From: UBA1151 sp963579925
Lineage (GTDB): Bacteria > Chloroflexota > Dehalococcoidia > Lucifugimonadales > Lucifugimonadaceae
NCBI GenBank assembly: GCA_963579925.1
Contig: CAUZJA010000015.1
Span: forward strand, 1-25,921
DNA: 25,921 nt
Reading direction: 5' to 3'
The notes beneath the pieces are model-generated. The model ran no database searches, was not told the DNA's origin, and was given only the letters and a program-made list of their open reading frames with translations. The position numbers were made by a program, and so were the translations under genes. Numbering within the stretch: position 1 is the stretch's first letter; every line of letters starts with the position of its first letter. Shown piece after piece: positions 15,713 to 23,594 of the stretch.

Positions 15713-16120
15713 CTACATGGCCAGTAGCACGTCCGTCATAACCGCATCAGCGATTACCACCTGCAGATCTTCGTAGCGGAACGGCTTCGGAAGATAAGAA
15801 TCGACGTCTGTTTCCTCAAGCCGATCACGAATACCTGTCAGGTTTGCGTGTGCGGACATCACCACAACGTTGGTTGGGCGCTTGAAGATCTTGTTCGCCT
15901 TGATCGCCGCCAGCACTTCTTCCCCGCCAACGATTGGCAGATTGATGTCCAGCAACATCAAATCGAACTTGGTGTGGGCGAGAGTATCCAGTGCGACCTG
16001 GCCATCCCCCGCTTCAACAATCTCAAGTTCTTCGATCTCCTCAAGCATCTGCCTGAGAGCCATTCAAATATCGTCTTCATCGTCGACGATTAGGACCTTT
16101 GGAAGTCTTTTTGTTGCCAT
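15713..16120 (-). pseudogene. Response-regulator receiver-domain protein with in-frame TGA
   Basis: From ATG 16120 the frame reads MATKRLPKVLIVDDEDDI, then TGA (16066-16064), then continues in the same frame as MALRQMLEEIEELEIVEAGD to the stop at 15713. All receiver hallmarks are kept: D13/D14 (IVDDEDD), phospho-acceptor D58 (LMLLDINLP), S89 (VVVMSAH) and K112 (YLPKPF). There is no output domain, so it was a CheY-like single-domain regulator. The TGA sits where an arginine is usual (DDIRMALR), so CGA to TGA is the simplest change. An ATG directly after the stop could allow reinitiation, but that product would lack strand 1 and the acidic pocket. It faces the kinase pseudogene. Confidence 0.8.
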
Positions 16121-16245
16121 ATCCAGAGAATACGTCTGGATCGTGCCACCCAATAGGTAGGTAGCACTAAACCCTTGGGGGTGTATACCGTCACTATCAT
16201 CGATTTGCCGTCTCAAACGGGTGAACGCAAGGACGTCGCGCGAAG

Positions 16246-16270
16246 AGGGGCAGGTCTGAAACCTGCCCCT
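16246..16270. repeat. Dispersed hairpin repeat, copy 1
   Basis: AGGGGCAGGT pairs with ACCTGCCCCT across a 5-nt loop. It lies 34 nt downstream of the alcohol dehydrogenase stop codon. Three other copies of the same hairpin occur in this window. Confidence 0.75.
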
Positions 16271-16303
16271 ACTTACGGAGATCATCTGGCTAACTATGGC
16301 TTT

Positions 16304-17455
16304 CTACGGGTGAAGGATGACCTTGGTGTAGCCGTCTTCTCGTCGGTCGAACTTGACGTATGCATCGGGGCCTTCGTCAAGTGAGACCTCATGTGAGACC
16401 ACGAAGTCTGGCTTGGCCTTGCCCGAGATGATGAGGTCGCGAAGTTGCGCGTTGTACTGTTTGACGTTGCACTGACCCGTGGCCAGCCGCAGTCCCTTCT
16501 CAAACAATTGACCGAAGTTGAGCGATAGCGCGCCGCGTGCGGCGTTGGCATCAACTCCACCCGGGTCGGAGGGCACATACAGCCCTGGTATCCCGAGAGC
16601 GCCAGTCGGATTTACGACATCGATGAGCTGGTTGAGGACGATGTTGGGTACTTCATCCTGTTCGCCGCCAACCGCAGATGAACCAGCAGCTGTGGCCTGG
16701 TAGCCAACCGCGTCGATGCCCTTGTCGACACCATTGCCTCCGCGCATCTCTTTGATCTGATCGACGGGGTTCGCTGTATCGTAGTTGATGGGTATTCCGC
16801 CAATGGACTCAGCCATGTCCAGACGTTCTTTGACGTGATCGATCACGTAGACCTCTGCTGCGCCTCGAATCAGCGAGCTGTAGGCGGCCATGAGGCCAAC
16901 CGGTCCTGCGCCGAATACCGCCACGCTCTCGCCGGGCTTCACGCCTGCGAGCTCAGCGCCGTGGTAGCCGGTGGGGAAGATATCTGCGAGCAGGGCGAAA
17001 GACGCCTCGTGTTCAGTACCTGACGGAAGGGGCAGGCAGTTGAAGTCAGCAAATGGCACCTGCAGGAACTCCGCCTGACCGCCAACCCAAGGCCCCATGG
17101 ACACGTAACCGTACGCTCCGCCGGCGAATCCAGGGTTCACGGTGGTGCAGTAGCCGGTGAAGCCGCCAAGGCAGTTCTTACAGAAGCCACAGGCCACGTT
17201 GAACGGCATGACGACACGATCGCCAACCTTGCGGTCTTTTACGGCCGGACCAACCTCTTCGATGACGCCCATGTTCTCGTGACCGAAGACGATTCCTGGC
17301 TCGGCGGCTGTGCGGCCTTCGTACATGTGCAGGTCAGAGCCGCAAATACACGATGACGTGATTCGGATGATTGCGTCATTTGGGTGCAGTATCTTGGGAT
17401 CCGGAACATTTTCTACTGCAACCTTGAACGGCTCTTTGTATATGACCGCTTTCAT
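16304..17455 (-). CDS. Zinc-dependent alcohol / glutathione-independent formaldehyde dehydrogenase family
   Basis: The 383-residue medium-chain dehydrogenase has catalytic-zinc residues C38 (CICGSDLH) and H59-E60 (VFGHENMG). Structural-zinc cysteines are C89, C92, C95 and C103 (ACGFCKNCLGGFTGYC). The NAD-binding loop is VAVFGAGPVGLMAA. The insert near 260-315 with GIPGLYVPSDPGG resembles the FdhA-type glutathione-independent formaldehyde dehydrogenase branch. It oxidises an aldehyde or alcohol with NAD; the exact substrate is not certain. ATG 17455 follows AGGGAG. It lies 91 nt after the cluster B NHL gene on the same strand, with a hairpin between them, so it may be transcribed separately. 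Confidence 0.9.
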   Translation of the reverse strand: MKAVIYKEPFKVAVENVPDPKILHPNDAIIRITSSCICGSDLHMYEGRTAAEPGIVFGHENMGVIEEVGPAVKDRKVGDRVVMPFNVACGFCKNCLGGFTGYCTTVNPGFAGGAYGYVSMGPWVGGQAEFLQVPFADFNCLPLPSGTEHEASFALLADIFPTGYHGAELAGVKPGESVAVFGAGPVGLMAAYSSLIRGAAEVYVIDHVKERLDMAESIGGIPINYDTANPVDQIKEMRGGNGVDKGIDAVGYQATAAGSSAVGGEQDEVPNIVLNQLIDVVNPTGALGIPGLYVPSDPGGVDANAARGALSLNFGQLFEKGLRLATGQCNVKQYNAQLRDLIISGKAKPDFVVSHEVSLDEGPDAYVKFDRREDGYTKVILHP

Positions 17456-17508
17456 CGAATTTCTGCTCCCTGTGTATATGTGCTCTGAATCTGTGTTTTG
17501 CGTATGCC

Positions 17509-17531
17509 GGGGCAGGTTTGAAACCTGCCCC
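17509..17531. repeat. Dispersed hairpin repeat, copy 2
   Basis: Arms GGGGCAGGTTT and AAACCTGCCCC flank one G, a 23-bp near-perfect palindrome. It lies 15 nt downstream of the cluster B NHL gene stop on the minus strand. Confidence 0.75.
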
Positions 17532-17546
17532 TACTAAAGTCATCGT

Positions 17547-18569
17547 CTAGCTGATGTCAAATACCTGCAATCGATGCCGGTTGCTGTCTACAACCAACAG
17601 GTGTCCGTCGTTGTCCAAGGCCAGGTGCGTTGGCCCCCAGAAGTACTTTTCAATATGCGCTGACGCCTCATGCGGGTCGTCGGTATTGAACTCGATGTCC
17701 GGCTCAAGATTTGCGCCGGCTCTGGCCGCTTGTTCCTCAGAGTTGGCGTCGAGAAACTCTTGTGCCCATTTTGAGTCGTTTGACTCGCCGCGGGTGAGTT
17801 GGACGAATGCGCCGTTGCTGTCCAATACTTGCACGCGCTGGTTGGCCCAATCTGCCACGTAAATGTAGCCGTCTTCATCAACCACAACGCTAGCTGGTGC
17901 GTCGAATTCACCCTCGCCACGGCCGGATGAGCCGTAGTTGGCGATGAATCCCCCGTCAGCGGTGAACTTCACTACGCGGTCATTGCCCCAGTCGGCCACA
18001 TAGATGTCGCCAGCTGAGTCCACGCAGATGCCCCACGGTAGGTTGAGTTGACCATCGCCAGATCCGGACTCACCGAATGATGAAATGATCTTGCCATCAC
18101 CGGTGAACTTCTGGATGCGACCATTCTGTTGATCGACCACCAGCAGTTCGTCAGACGCCGTGACCGCGATTCCCGCCGGTCCATTGAGTTGGCCTTCGCC
18201 GGCACCGTGCTCGCCCCACGTGTTGAGGAGGTCGCCATCGAGATTCCTGACGATGATGCGATGGAGGCTCTCGTCGGTCTGATATAGCTGCTGGGCGCTG
18301 TCTATAGCCGTGCAGGTGTTCCAGAGTGATTCGCCTTCCCCAGTCCCAAACGCGCCGAACGTGCCGAAGTATTCTTCCTCAAAGTTCATCACGGTGTAGC
18401 GAGTTCCACGCGGGTCACTGTCGGAGCCGCGGCCAAGGACAAAATATCGTCCGTCGTCCGCTACCGATACTGCCCAAGGGTAGTAAAAACCGCGCCCTTG
18501 CATAGCGGCGACGCCAATAGTTCGGTTGAACGAGATGCGCTTTGTCTTAGTTTCAGATGCGGTAGTCAT
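17547..18569 (-). CDS. NHL-repeat beta-propeller protein (cluster B)
   Basis: The 340-residue protein is built from NHL blades such as PAGIAVTASDELLVVDQQNG, PWGICVDSAGDIYVADWGND and PASVVVDEDGYIYVADWANQ, each followed by RIQKF, RVVKF or RVQVL. It is clearly paralogous to the cluster A protein at 9224-10237. There is no signal peptide. GGAGG lies 9 nt before the ATG. It begins 15 nt after the DUF1800 stop, so it is the third gene of the DUF1501-DUF1800-NHL operon. A binding or scaffolding role is possible; no enzyme motif is visible. Confidence 0.9.
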   Translation of the reverse strand: MTTASETKTKRISFNRTIGVAAMQGRGFYYPWAVSVADDGRYFVLGRGSDSDPRGTRYTVMNFEEEYFGTFGAFGTGEGESLWNTCTAIDSAQQLYQTDESLHRIIVRNLDGDLLNTWGEHGAGEGQLNGPAGIAVTASDELLVVDQQNGRIQKFTGDGKIISSFGESGSGDGQLNLPWGICVDSAGDIYVADWGNDRVVKFTADGGFIANYGSSGRGEGEFDAPASVVVDEDGYIYVADWANQRVQVLDSNGAFVQLTRGESNDSKWAQEFLDANSEEQAARAGANLEPDIEFNTDDPHEASAHIEKYFWGPTHLALDNDGHLLVVDSNRHRLQVFDIS

Positions 18570-18584
18570 ATCATGAACCTCCGG

Positions 18585-20018
18585 CTACGCTCGCTGGAAC
18601 TCGGGAGTTGCCCCCGCGAGTTTCAGAATGTTCACCACGCGCTCGCGACGCGTCTGATCTGCTGGTGCGGATTCAGATTGCCGTGTCGCAAAGTCGATCA
18701 ACGCTTCACGTGAATTGTCAGAAATCTCAGTAATCGCCAGTTCGTCCAGCGTACGGTCGATCACCGCTTCTGGAGCGATGTCATCTCCAGCATCAAGAAT
18801 GCGATTCACCAGTGTTTCGACGCCCGGGGCATCGAGGTTGCCAAAGTGCTCGGAAGCGAAATTGACTCGCTCAACCAACGCACCGGAATCGATCCATTCG
18901 GTGCCCCAGTGCCAGCCTTCGACTGACGGTGGAGATAGCAAGTGCTGCCCCATGAACTGCGCTTGCTGGCTCATCGGGTTCATCGAGATGTCTGGCTTCT
19001 CGAACTCTTCAGTGAGTCGCAGCACGCTGGCGACCAGTTCCGCGGGGCCTTTGATACGCTGGAATCGCGCCGTATCAGACTTGAAGAATTCAGACTTGAA
19101 CAGGTAATTGAGCATCGCTTTGATGCTGTAGTTGCTCTCAAAGTAGATGTTGGATAACGCTGCGATGGCTTCCGGGTCGCGTGGCGGTTTGTAGGGCCAC
19201 TCAGGAACCGGCGGCTCATCTGCCACAAAGAAGCTGTAGATGTGGCGTGAGAGGAACTCAGCAGTCGCGGGCTGCTCGCAGATTATGTCGACGATGTCTT
19301 CACCGTTGAAGTTGCCCTTGCGGCCCAGAAACTCCTTTTCGGAGTCATCGTGGTCGTCTGCTTTGTACTCGAAGTGGAATGAAAGTCGACCGTAGGGCCA
19401 CACGGAGTCTCGCGCTGACTTCATCGTCATGTACTCAGTGTTGCCGATAGTCCAACCCGTGAACGCTCGAGCGGCTTCCTTCACGTCGTGTTCGGTGTAG
19501 TTGCCGACGCCCAGGGAGAAGAGTTCCAGGAGTTCACGGCCGTAGTTCTCGTTGATAGATCCCTTGTGGTTCTCGACGTTATCCAGCCAGACGATCATTG
19601 CCGGATCTTTGGAGATCTCGATCAGTAGGTCTTTGAAGCTGCCCATCCCGTGCCGCTCAAACATCCTGATCTGATCGTGAAGCACCTTGCCGTTGGCCAA
19701 CTTTGAGTAGCCGGTGGCGTACATGCCGTGCCACATCAGGTTGAGCTTCTCTCGGAGTGGTGCATCGGTGGAGACCATGCGGTACATCCAGTTCGCACCG
19801 GCGGAGAGGTTGCCCATCATTCCGGAGTATTCCGAGTGGTATCGACGAATAATGTTGTCACTCATTCGGTTGGGCTGCTCAATATCTAGCAACTGGTCAA
19901 CCGTCTCGTCGTAGCCCTGCTCAACCAGCCGGTCGAGCTCTTCGCTGGAAGCGCCGAACCCGGCTCGTCGCATCAGGTGGGCCATCAACGCTTTTTCGGA
20001 CGTCATTGTTGTAGTCAT
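18585..20018 (-). CDS. DUF1800 family protein (cluster B)
   Basis: The 477-residue protein carries the same DUF1800 blocks as the cluster A copy: HLMRRAGFGASSEELDRL, LNLMWHGMYATGYSK, GRELLELFSLGVGNYTE, ARAFTGWTIG and PPSVEGWHWGTEWIDSG. It is 17 residues longer than its paralogue. There is no signal peptide. Its ATG at 20018 is only 2 nt past the DUF1501 stop codon, which suggests translational coupling and a matched supply of the two proteins. Confidence 0.9.
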   Translation of the reverse strand: MTTTMTSEKALMAHLMRRAGFGASSEELDRLVEQGYDETVDQLLDIEQPNRMSDNIIRRYHSEYSGMMGNLSAGANWMYRMVSTDAPLREKLNLMWHGMYATGYSKLANGKVLHDQIRMFERHGMGSFKDLLIEISKDPAMIVWLDNVENHKGSINENYGRELLELFSLGVGNYTEHDVKEAARAFTGWTIGNTEYMTMKSARDSVWPYGRLSFHFEYKADDHDDSEKEFLGRKGNFNGEDIVDIICEQPATAEFLSRHIYSFFVADEPPVPEWPYKPPRDPEAIAALSNIYFESNYSIKAMLNYLFKSEFFKSDTARFQRIKGPAELVASVLRLTEEFEKPDISMNPMSQQAQFMGQHLLSPPSVEGWHWGTEWIDSGALVERVNFASEHFGNLDAPGVETLVNRILDAGDDIAPEAVIDRTLDELAITEISDNSREALIDFATRQSESAPADQTRRERVVNILKLAGATPEFQRA

Positions 20019-20020
20019 GA

Positions 20021-21157
20021 TTATCGCCTAAACATGTCAAATTGCTCGTAGTTTTCGCCAAGGATGGGGTGAGGATCTATGCCCATCCATTCATCAAGCA
20101 GCGTTGCGTACATGCTGCGGAAGTCATTGTTGAAGGCCATATCACCCTCAACCTGTTCGTTCAGTTCCAATGATGGGTGCTCGCCGTAGAAGCCGCCTTT
20201 TACCCCGTTGCCAATCACCAACGAGTGGCCGCCTGAACCGTGGTCTGTGCCACTTCCATTGTCCAGGACTCGTCGACCGAACTCCGAGAAGATCATCACC
20301 ACCGCGTCATCGCCGCGGCCGTGCTCTTCAAGGTCTGCAATGAAGTCGCCGACAGCAGTCGATAGCTCGTGCCAGAGCTTGGCGTGGTTCTCCAACTCAC
20401 CTGCGTGAGTGTCGTAACCACCGTGAATCGTGTAGAAGACCCGGGTTCCAAGATCGGCCTGTAATACCTGGGATATGTCCCGCAGGCTCTGGGCGATTTC
20501 CACCTCGGCTTCGTACTCGATTGAAGATGAATACTGCTCAGGTGCAGTGCGAAGGATGTCTGCGCCAAGAAGTGCGCCCATGCCGGTGTCGCTGATCTCC
20601 TGCAGCACTGCGTCTACGCCGTCACTCGGGCTGTACATACGTGAGAAAACATCCATGGCCAACTCGCGAGTCTGCTGATCCTTGATGTCTGGCAACAGGC
20701 CATACGTTTCAAGGTTGCCGACGGAAGCGACCGGTACGCCTTTGGCATGGAGCGCCCGGGGGAGGCCGCGGCCAAAGTTGATACCGGTGATGACGTTGCC
20801 GTGATCCGGGTCGATTTCACGGATTGTCCGCCCCAGCCAGCCATCAGGCGCGATCGACGCGGACTCTGCGGTGTGCCAGATGTCCATGGAGCGGAAGTGT
20901 GACCGGTTGGGGACCGGATATCCGATGCCCTGGACGATGGCGACGTTGCCTTTGTCCCACAGATCCTTGATTGGCCCCATGCTGGGATGGAATCCGAGTG
21001 TGCCGTTGATGTCAATTACATCCGACTCGGTGAGGCCAATTGCTTTCCGGGAATCGTGATAGATGCCGTTGGTGTACGGCACGATGGTGTTCATCGAGTC
21101 GTTTCCACCGGCGAGTTGAATAACGATTAGCGCCGGATTTCGCTTAGCGGTCACCAT
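20021..21157 (-). CDS. DUF1501 family protein (cluster B)
   Basis: The 378-residue protein matches the cluster A DUF1501 over its whole length: LIVIQLAGGNDSMNTIVPY at the N-terminus, NRSHFRSMDIWHTAES, TGINFGRGLPRAL, FYTIHGGYDTHA and IFSEFGRRVLDNGSGTDHGSG. No Tat or Sec signal is present. ATG 21157 follows AAGGGAG. Here DUF1501 is the first gene and DUF1800 the second, the reverse of cluster A. It is divergent from the ThuA-like gene, with 258 nt between them. Confidence 0.9.
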   Translation of the reverse strand: MVTAKRNPALIVIQLAGGNDSMNTIVPYTNGIYHDSRKAIGLTESDVIDINGTLGFHPSMGPIKDLWDKGNVAIVQGIGYPVPNRSHFRSMDIWHTAESASIAPDGWLGRTIREIDPDHGNVITGINFGRGLPRALHAKGVPVASVGNLETYGLLPDIKDQQTRELAMDVFSRMYSPSDGVDAVLQEISDTGMGALLGADILRTAPEQYSSSIEYEAEVEIAQSLRDISQVLQADLGTRVFYTIHGGYDTHAGELENHAKLWHELSTAVGDFIADLEEHGRGDDAVVMIFSEFGRRVLDNGSGTDHGSGGHSLVIGNGVKGGFYGEHPSLELNEQVEGDMAFNNDFRSMYATLLDEWMGIDPHPILGENYEQFDMFRR

Positions 21158-21415
21158 GATGGGGTCTCCCTTAACGTGGTCTTCTAGAATGGCGGCATCT
21201 TATCAACCCCGTGCTAAGTACGGAACCATTAGCGGCAAAGTCATGATGTGATCGGGTTGTGTGCCAACGCAATATCTGCGCAAATCGTAGCGTGGCACCC
21301 CTGAAATACCGGTTGTATTGCGCGCCAAAACACGCATGCTGTGGACTGCAGTGGTAAATTCACCGTCTCACATATTTAGCTATAGAACACGGACACATTT
21401 TGGAGGCTTTTGAGC

Positions 21416-22069
21416 ATGGCCGACGCACTATTTTTGGCGGGTGATCGATACCACACCGCTGAAGACTCTTTTTCGACGCTGGGCAAGATCATTGAGGCAG
21501 CAGGTCTTGAGGTCGAGTACACCACTGATTTCACTGCAATCACAACAGAGGCGCTAGCGGACAAGAAGCTTCTGGTGATTCACCGGGACGGGATGGAGTG
21601 GCCTAATGGGAACGACGCAGACCCGGAGAGGTGGATGCAGCCGCACCAGGAAGAGGCGATTGAGAACTTTGTTCTTGGGGGCGGCTCTTTCATGCCGATG
21701 CACAACTCAGGCTGGAACTACCCGCATGAGGGTGGCTATCGGCGCACGCTGGGCGGTTACTGGCAGTTCCACCCGTCGTTCCAGAAGTTCGATGTTCACG
21801 TGTATAACCACGACCACCCGATCACCGCTGGCGTCGAGTCCTATGAAATAGAAGATGAACAGCACTTCATCTGGTTCGATTTTGAGCGGGTCACGCTCCT
21901 AACGCGAAGTCAGGAAAAGGAAGGGCGAGAGGCCGCATCAGGCTTCTGCCACGAGTATGGATTCGGGCGAGTGGTCTATCTGGCAAACGGACACAAGAAG
22001 TCCTCGCACGAGCACCCAATGGTGCAGAAATTGCAAACTAACGCCGTCCGGTGGCTCCTCAGAGCATAG
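21416..22069 (+). CDS. ThuA-like (trehalose-utilization domain) protein
   Basis: The 217-residue protein has the class I glutamine-amidotransferase-like ThuA fold: ALFLAGDRYHTAEDSF at strand 1, LLVIHRDGMEWPNG, FVLGGGSFMPMHNSGWNY, where the usual nucleophile elbow has no cysteine, HDHPITAGVESYEIEDEQH and YGFGRVVYLANGHKKSS. In this family HPITxG and DE-x-Y-type motifs are characteristic. Its biochemical role is unclear; relatives sit in sugar-utilization loci. ATG 21416 has TGGAGG 9 nt upstream, which favours it over TTG 21410. The 258-nt region upstream holds no feature I can support beyond weak A+T-rich boxes. Confidence 0.82.
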   Translation: MADALFLAGDRYHTAEDSFSTLGKIIEAAGLEVEYTTDFTAITTEALADKKLLVIHRDGMEWPNGNDADPERWMQPHQEEAIENFVLGGGSFMPMHNSGWNYPHEGGYRRTLGGYWQFHPSFQKFDVHVYNHDHPITAGVESYEIEDEQHFIWFDFERVTLLTRSQEKEGREAASGFCHEYGFGRVVYLANGHKKSSHEHPMVQKLQTNAVRWLLRA

Positions 22070-22088
22070 ATGCAGACCGCGAACGGCA

Positions 22089-22111
22089 GGGGCAGGTTTG
22101 AAACCTGCCCC
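22089..22111. repeat. Dispersed hairpin repeat, copy 3
   Basis: Arms GGGGCAGGTTT and AAACCTGCCCC around one G, identical to copy 2. It begins 20 nt after the ThuA-like stop codon, between it and the SMP-30 gene. Confidence 0.75.
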
Positions 22112-22145
22112 GGTTTAGGATTCGATAGCCGAGAGGGAGATTCAC

Positions 22146-23033
22146 ATGAGTGTTGAGATTCGCGATGAGCGATTCCGTGATGTCGTCGGTGACGATGCTG
22201 ACGTTGAGCGCCTGGCAACGGGATTCGAGTTTACGGAAGGCGCCATGTGGGATCCACGCGGCAAGTTCCTGATCTTCAGCGACATGCCCGGCAACATCAT
22301 GCGGAAGTGGTCGGCCGATAACGGCGTTGAGACGTTTCGGCAGCCCAGCAACAAGGCCAACGGCAACTTCTGGGACCGTGAAGGTCGACTGATCACTTGC
22401 GAACATGCCACGAGCAAACTCGTACGCATGGAGCATGACGGGTCGATGACCACGCTTGCCAGCCACTACGGTGACAAGGAGCTGAACAGCCCCAACGATG
22501 TCGTGGTGCGTAGTGACGGCACCATCTTCTTCACCGACCCGATCTTCGGCCGTGTGGAGTACTTCGGCGTGCCTCGGGAGCAGCAACTGGACATCCAGGG
22601 CGTGTATCGCATCGATCCAGATGGCTCAGGGCCGCATCTGCTGGTGTCAGACTTCTCGCAGCCCAACGGACTATCGCTGTCGCTGGATGAATCACAGCTG
22701 TACATAAACGACACGCCAAACTTCCACATTCGTGAATTCGACGTTGTGGCCGATGGCTCGTTGTCGGGTGGCGACGTGTGGGCGGATGTGACGGGCGATG
22801 CCGACGGCAACACAGACGGCCTGACGTTTGATAGCGCTGGAAACCTGTTCACCACCGGTCCCGGCGGTATCCACGTGTTCGCTCCTGACGCGACCAGTCT
22901 CGGCATCATCCATGTGCCTGAAAAGGCGGCCAACTTCACGTGGGGTGAAGACGACTTGCAGACGCTGTACATCACCGCATCAACGTCGCTGTATCGAACG
23001 CGGCTGAAAGTGCCGGGCCGCACATTGATTTGA
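22146..23033 (+). CDS. SMP-30/gluconolactonase/LRE family protein
   Basis: The 295-residue protein is a six-bladed propeller of the SMP-30 family. Metal-site residues by motif are E31 (FEFTEGAMWDPRGK), N117 (LNSPNDVVVRSDG), N174 (SQPNGLSLSLDES) and D224 (GNTDGLTFDSAGN). Members hydrolyse sugar lactones to aldonic acids with a divalent metal. This would provide substrate for sugar-acid dehydratases such as those at 646-2941. ATG 22146 follows AGAGGGAG. It is co-oriented with the ThuA-like gene (76-nt gap containing a hairpin repeat). Confidence 0.9.
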   Translation: MSVEIRDERFRDVVGDDADVERLATGFEFTEGAMWDPRGKFLIFSDMPGNIMRKWSADNGVETFRQPSNKANGNFWDREGRLITCEHATSKLVRMEHDGSMTTLASHYGDKELNSPNDVVVRSDGTIFFTDPIFGRVEYFGVPREQQLDIQGVYRIDPDGSGPHLLVSDFSQPNGLSLSLDESQLYINDTPNFHIREFDVVADGSLSGGDVWADVTGDADGNTDGLTFDSAGNLFTTGPGGIHVFAPDATSLGIIHVPEKAANFTWGEDDLQTLYITASTSLYRTRLKVPGRTLI

Positions 23034-23046
23034 TCCCCCCGATCCG

Positions 23047-23065
23047 GGCAGGATTCAAACCTGCC
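23047..23065. repeat. Dispersed hairpin repeat, copy 4 (diverged)
   Basis: GGCAGG and CCTGCC arms around a 7-nt loop, a diverged form of copies 1-3, 13 nt downstream of the SMP-30 stop codon. Confidence 0.6.
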
Positions 23066-23130
23066 TCTACCAGCCACGTTGTGTTGCGGCGCGCGTACGG
23101 TCCCCGCAATCCTTCAAGGAGTCTTCCAAA

Positions 23131-23466
23131 ATGATCTCGCTACATGTGTCCCTCAACGCAAAACCGGGCAAGATAGGCGACCTTGAGTCGGCGGTGAAAG
23201 ATAGCTGGCTCAAGGCCATGGCTACCCAGCCCGGGTTCATCAGCGCCGCCGTACTCACGCCGTTCTCCGACGACGCACTCGACGCGCTTGGAGCATCAAA
23301 GCGAGCCACGGCGTATGAAGTCGTCTCATTCTGGAAGAGTGAAGAGCTACGCCTCGAATGGGTAGCCCGCCCGATCCATGATCAGGTCTTTATGCCGCTG
23401 CTGGACCTTGCCGACGATGTCAGCTTTACGCTGAACGACGTTGCGGAACAGTGGAACCTGAACTGA
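23131..23466 (+). CDS. ABM-like (antibiotic biosynthesis monooxygenase fold) small protein
   Basis: The 111-residue protein begins MISLHVSLNAKPGKIGDLES, typical of the first strand and helix of the ABM dimeric ferredoxin-like barrel. It then has QPGFISAAVLTPF, where the family often has GxxxxxV-type strands, and EVVSFWKSEEL, matching the family's W/Y-rich strand. Relatives act as cofactor-free monooxygenases or have no known activity; no residue here decides between them. AAGGAG lies 8 nt before the ATG. It follows SMP-30 in the same direction. Confidence 0.72.
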   Translation: MISLHVSLNAKPGKIGDLESAVKDSWLKAMATQPGFISAAVLTPFSDDALDALGASKRATAYEVVSFWKSEELRLEWVARPIHDQVFMPLLDLADDVSFTLNDVAEQWNLN

Positions 23467-23477
23467 CTTGGTCTGTC

Positions 23478-23588
23478 CCTTCTCCCCTCGGGAGAAGGCT
23501 AGGATGAGGGGGCTGCGAGGGCTGCTGCCGCGCTACATGAATCAGAGCAGCCCCTCACCTCAATCCTCTCCCGGGGGGCGAGGAGGCT
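23478..23588. repeat. Compound hairpin repeat, copy A
   Basis: It starts with a perfect 9-bp stem, CCTTCTCCC with GGGAGAAGG across CTC, then GAGGGGGCTGC..., matched by GCAGCCCCTC later, and ends GGGGGGCGAGGAGGCT. Copy B at 24451-24551 has the same orientation and almost the same sequence; copy A carries about 10 extra bases (GAGGGCTGCT) in the middle. Copy A begins 12 nt after the ABM-like stop and ends 6 nt before the SDR stop codon at 23595. Confidence 0.75.
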
Positions 23589-23594
23589 CCACAA

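Noticed and set aside
16064..16066. TGA in the response regulator as selenocysteine
   Set aside because: The position normally holds arginine in receiver domains and no SECIS-like hairpin or redox role is apparent.
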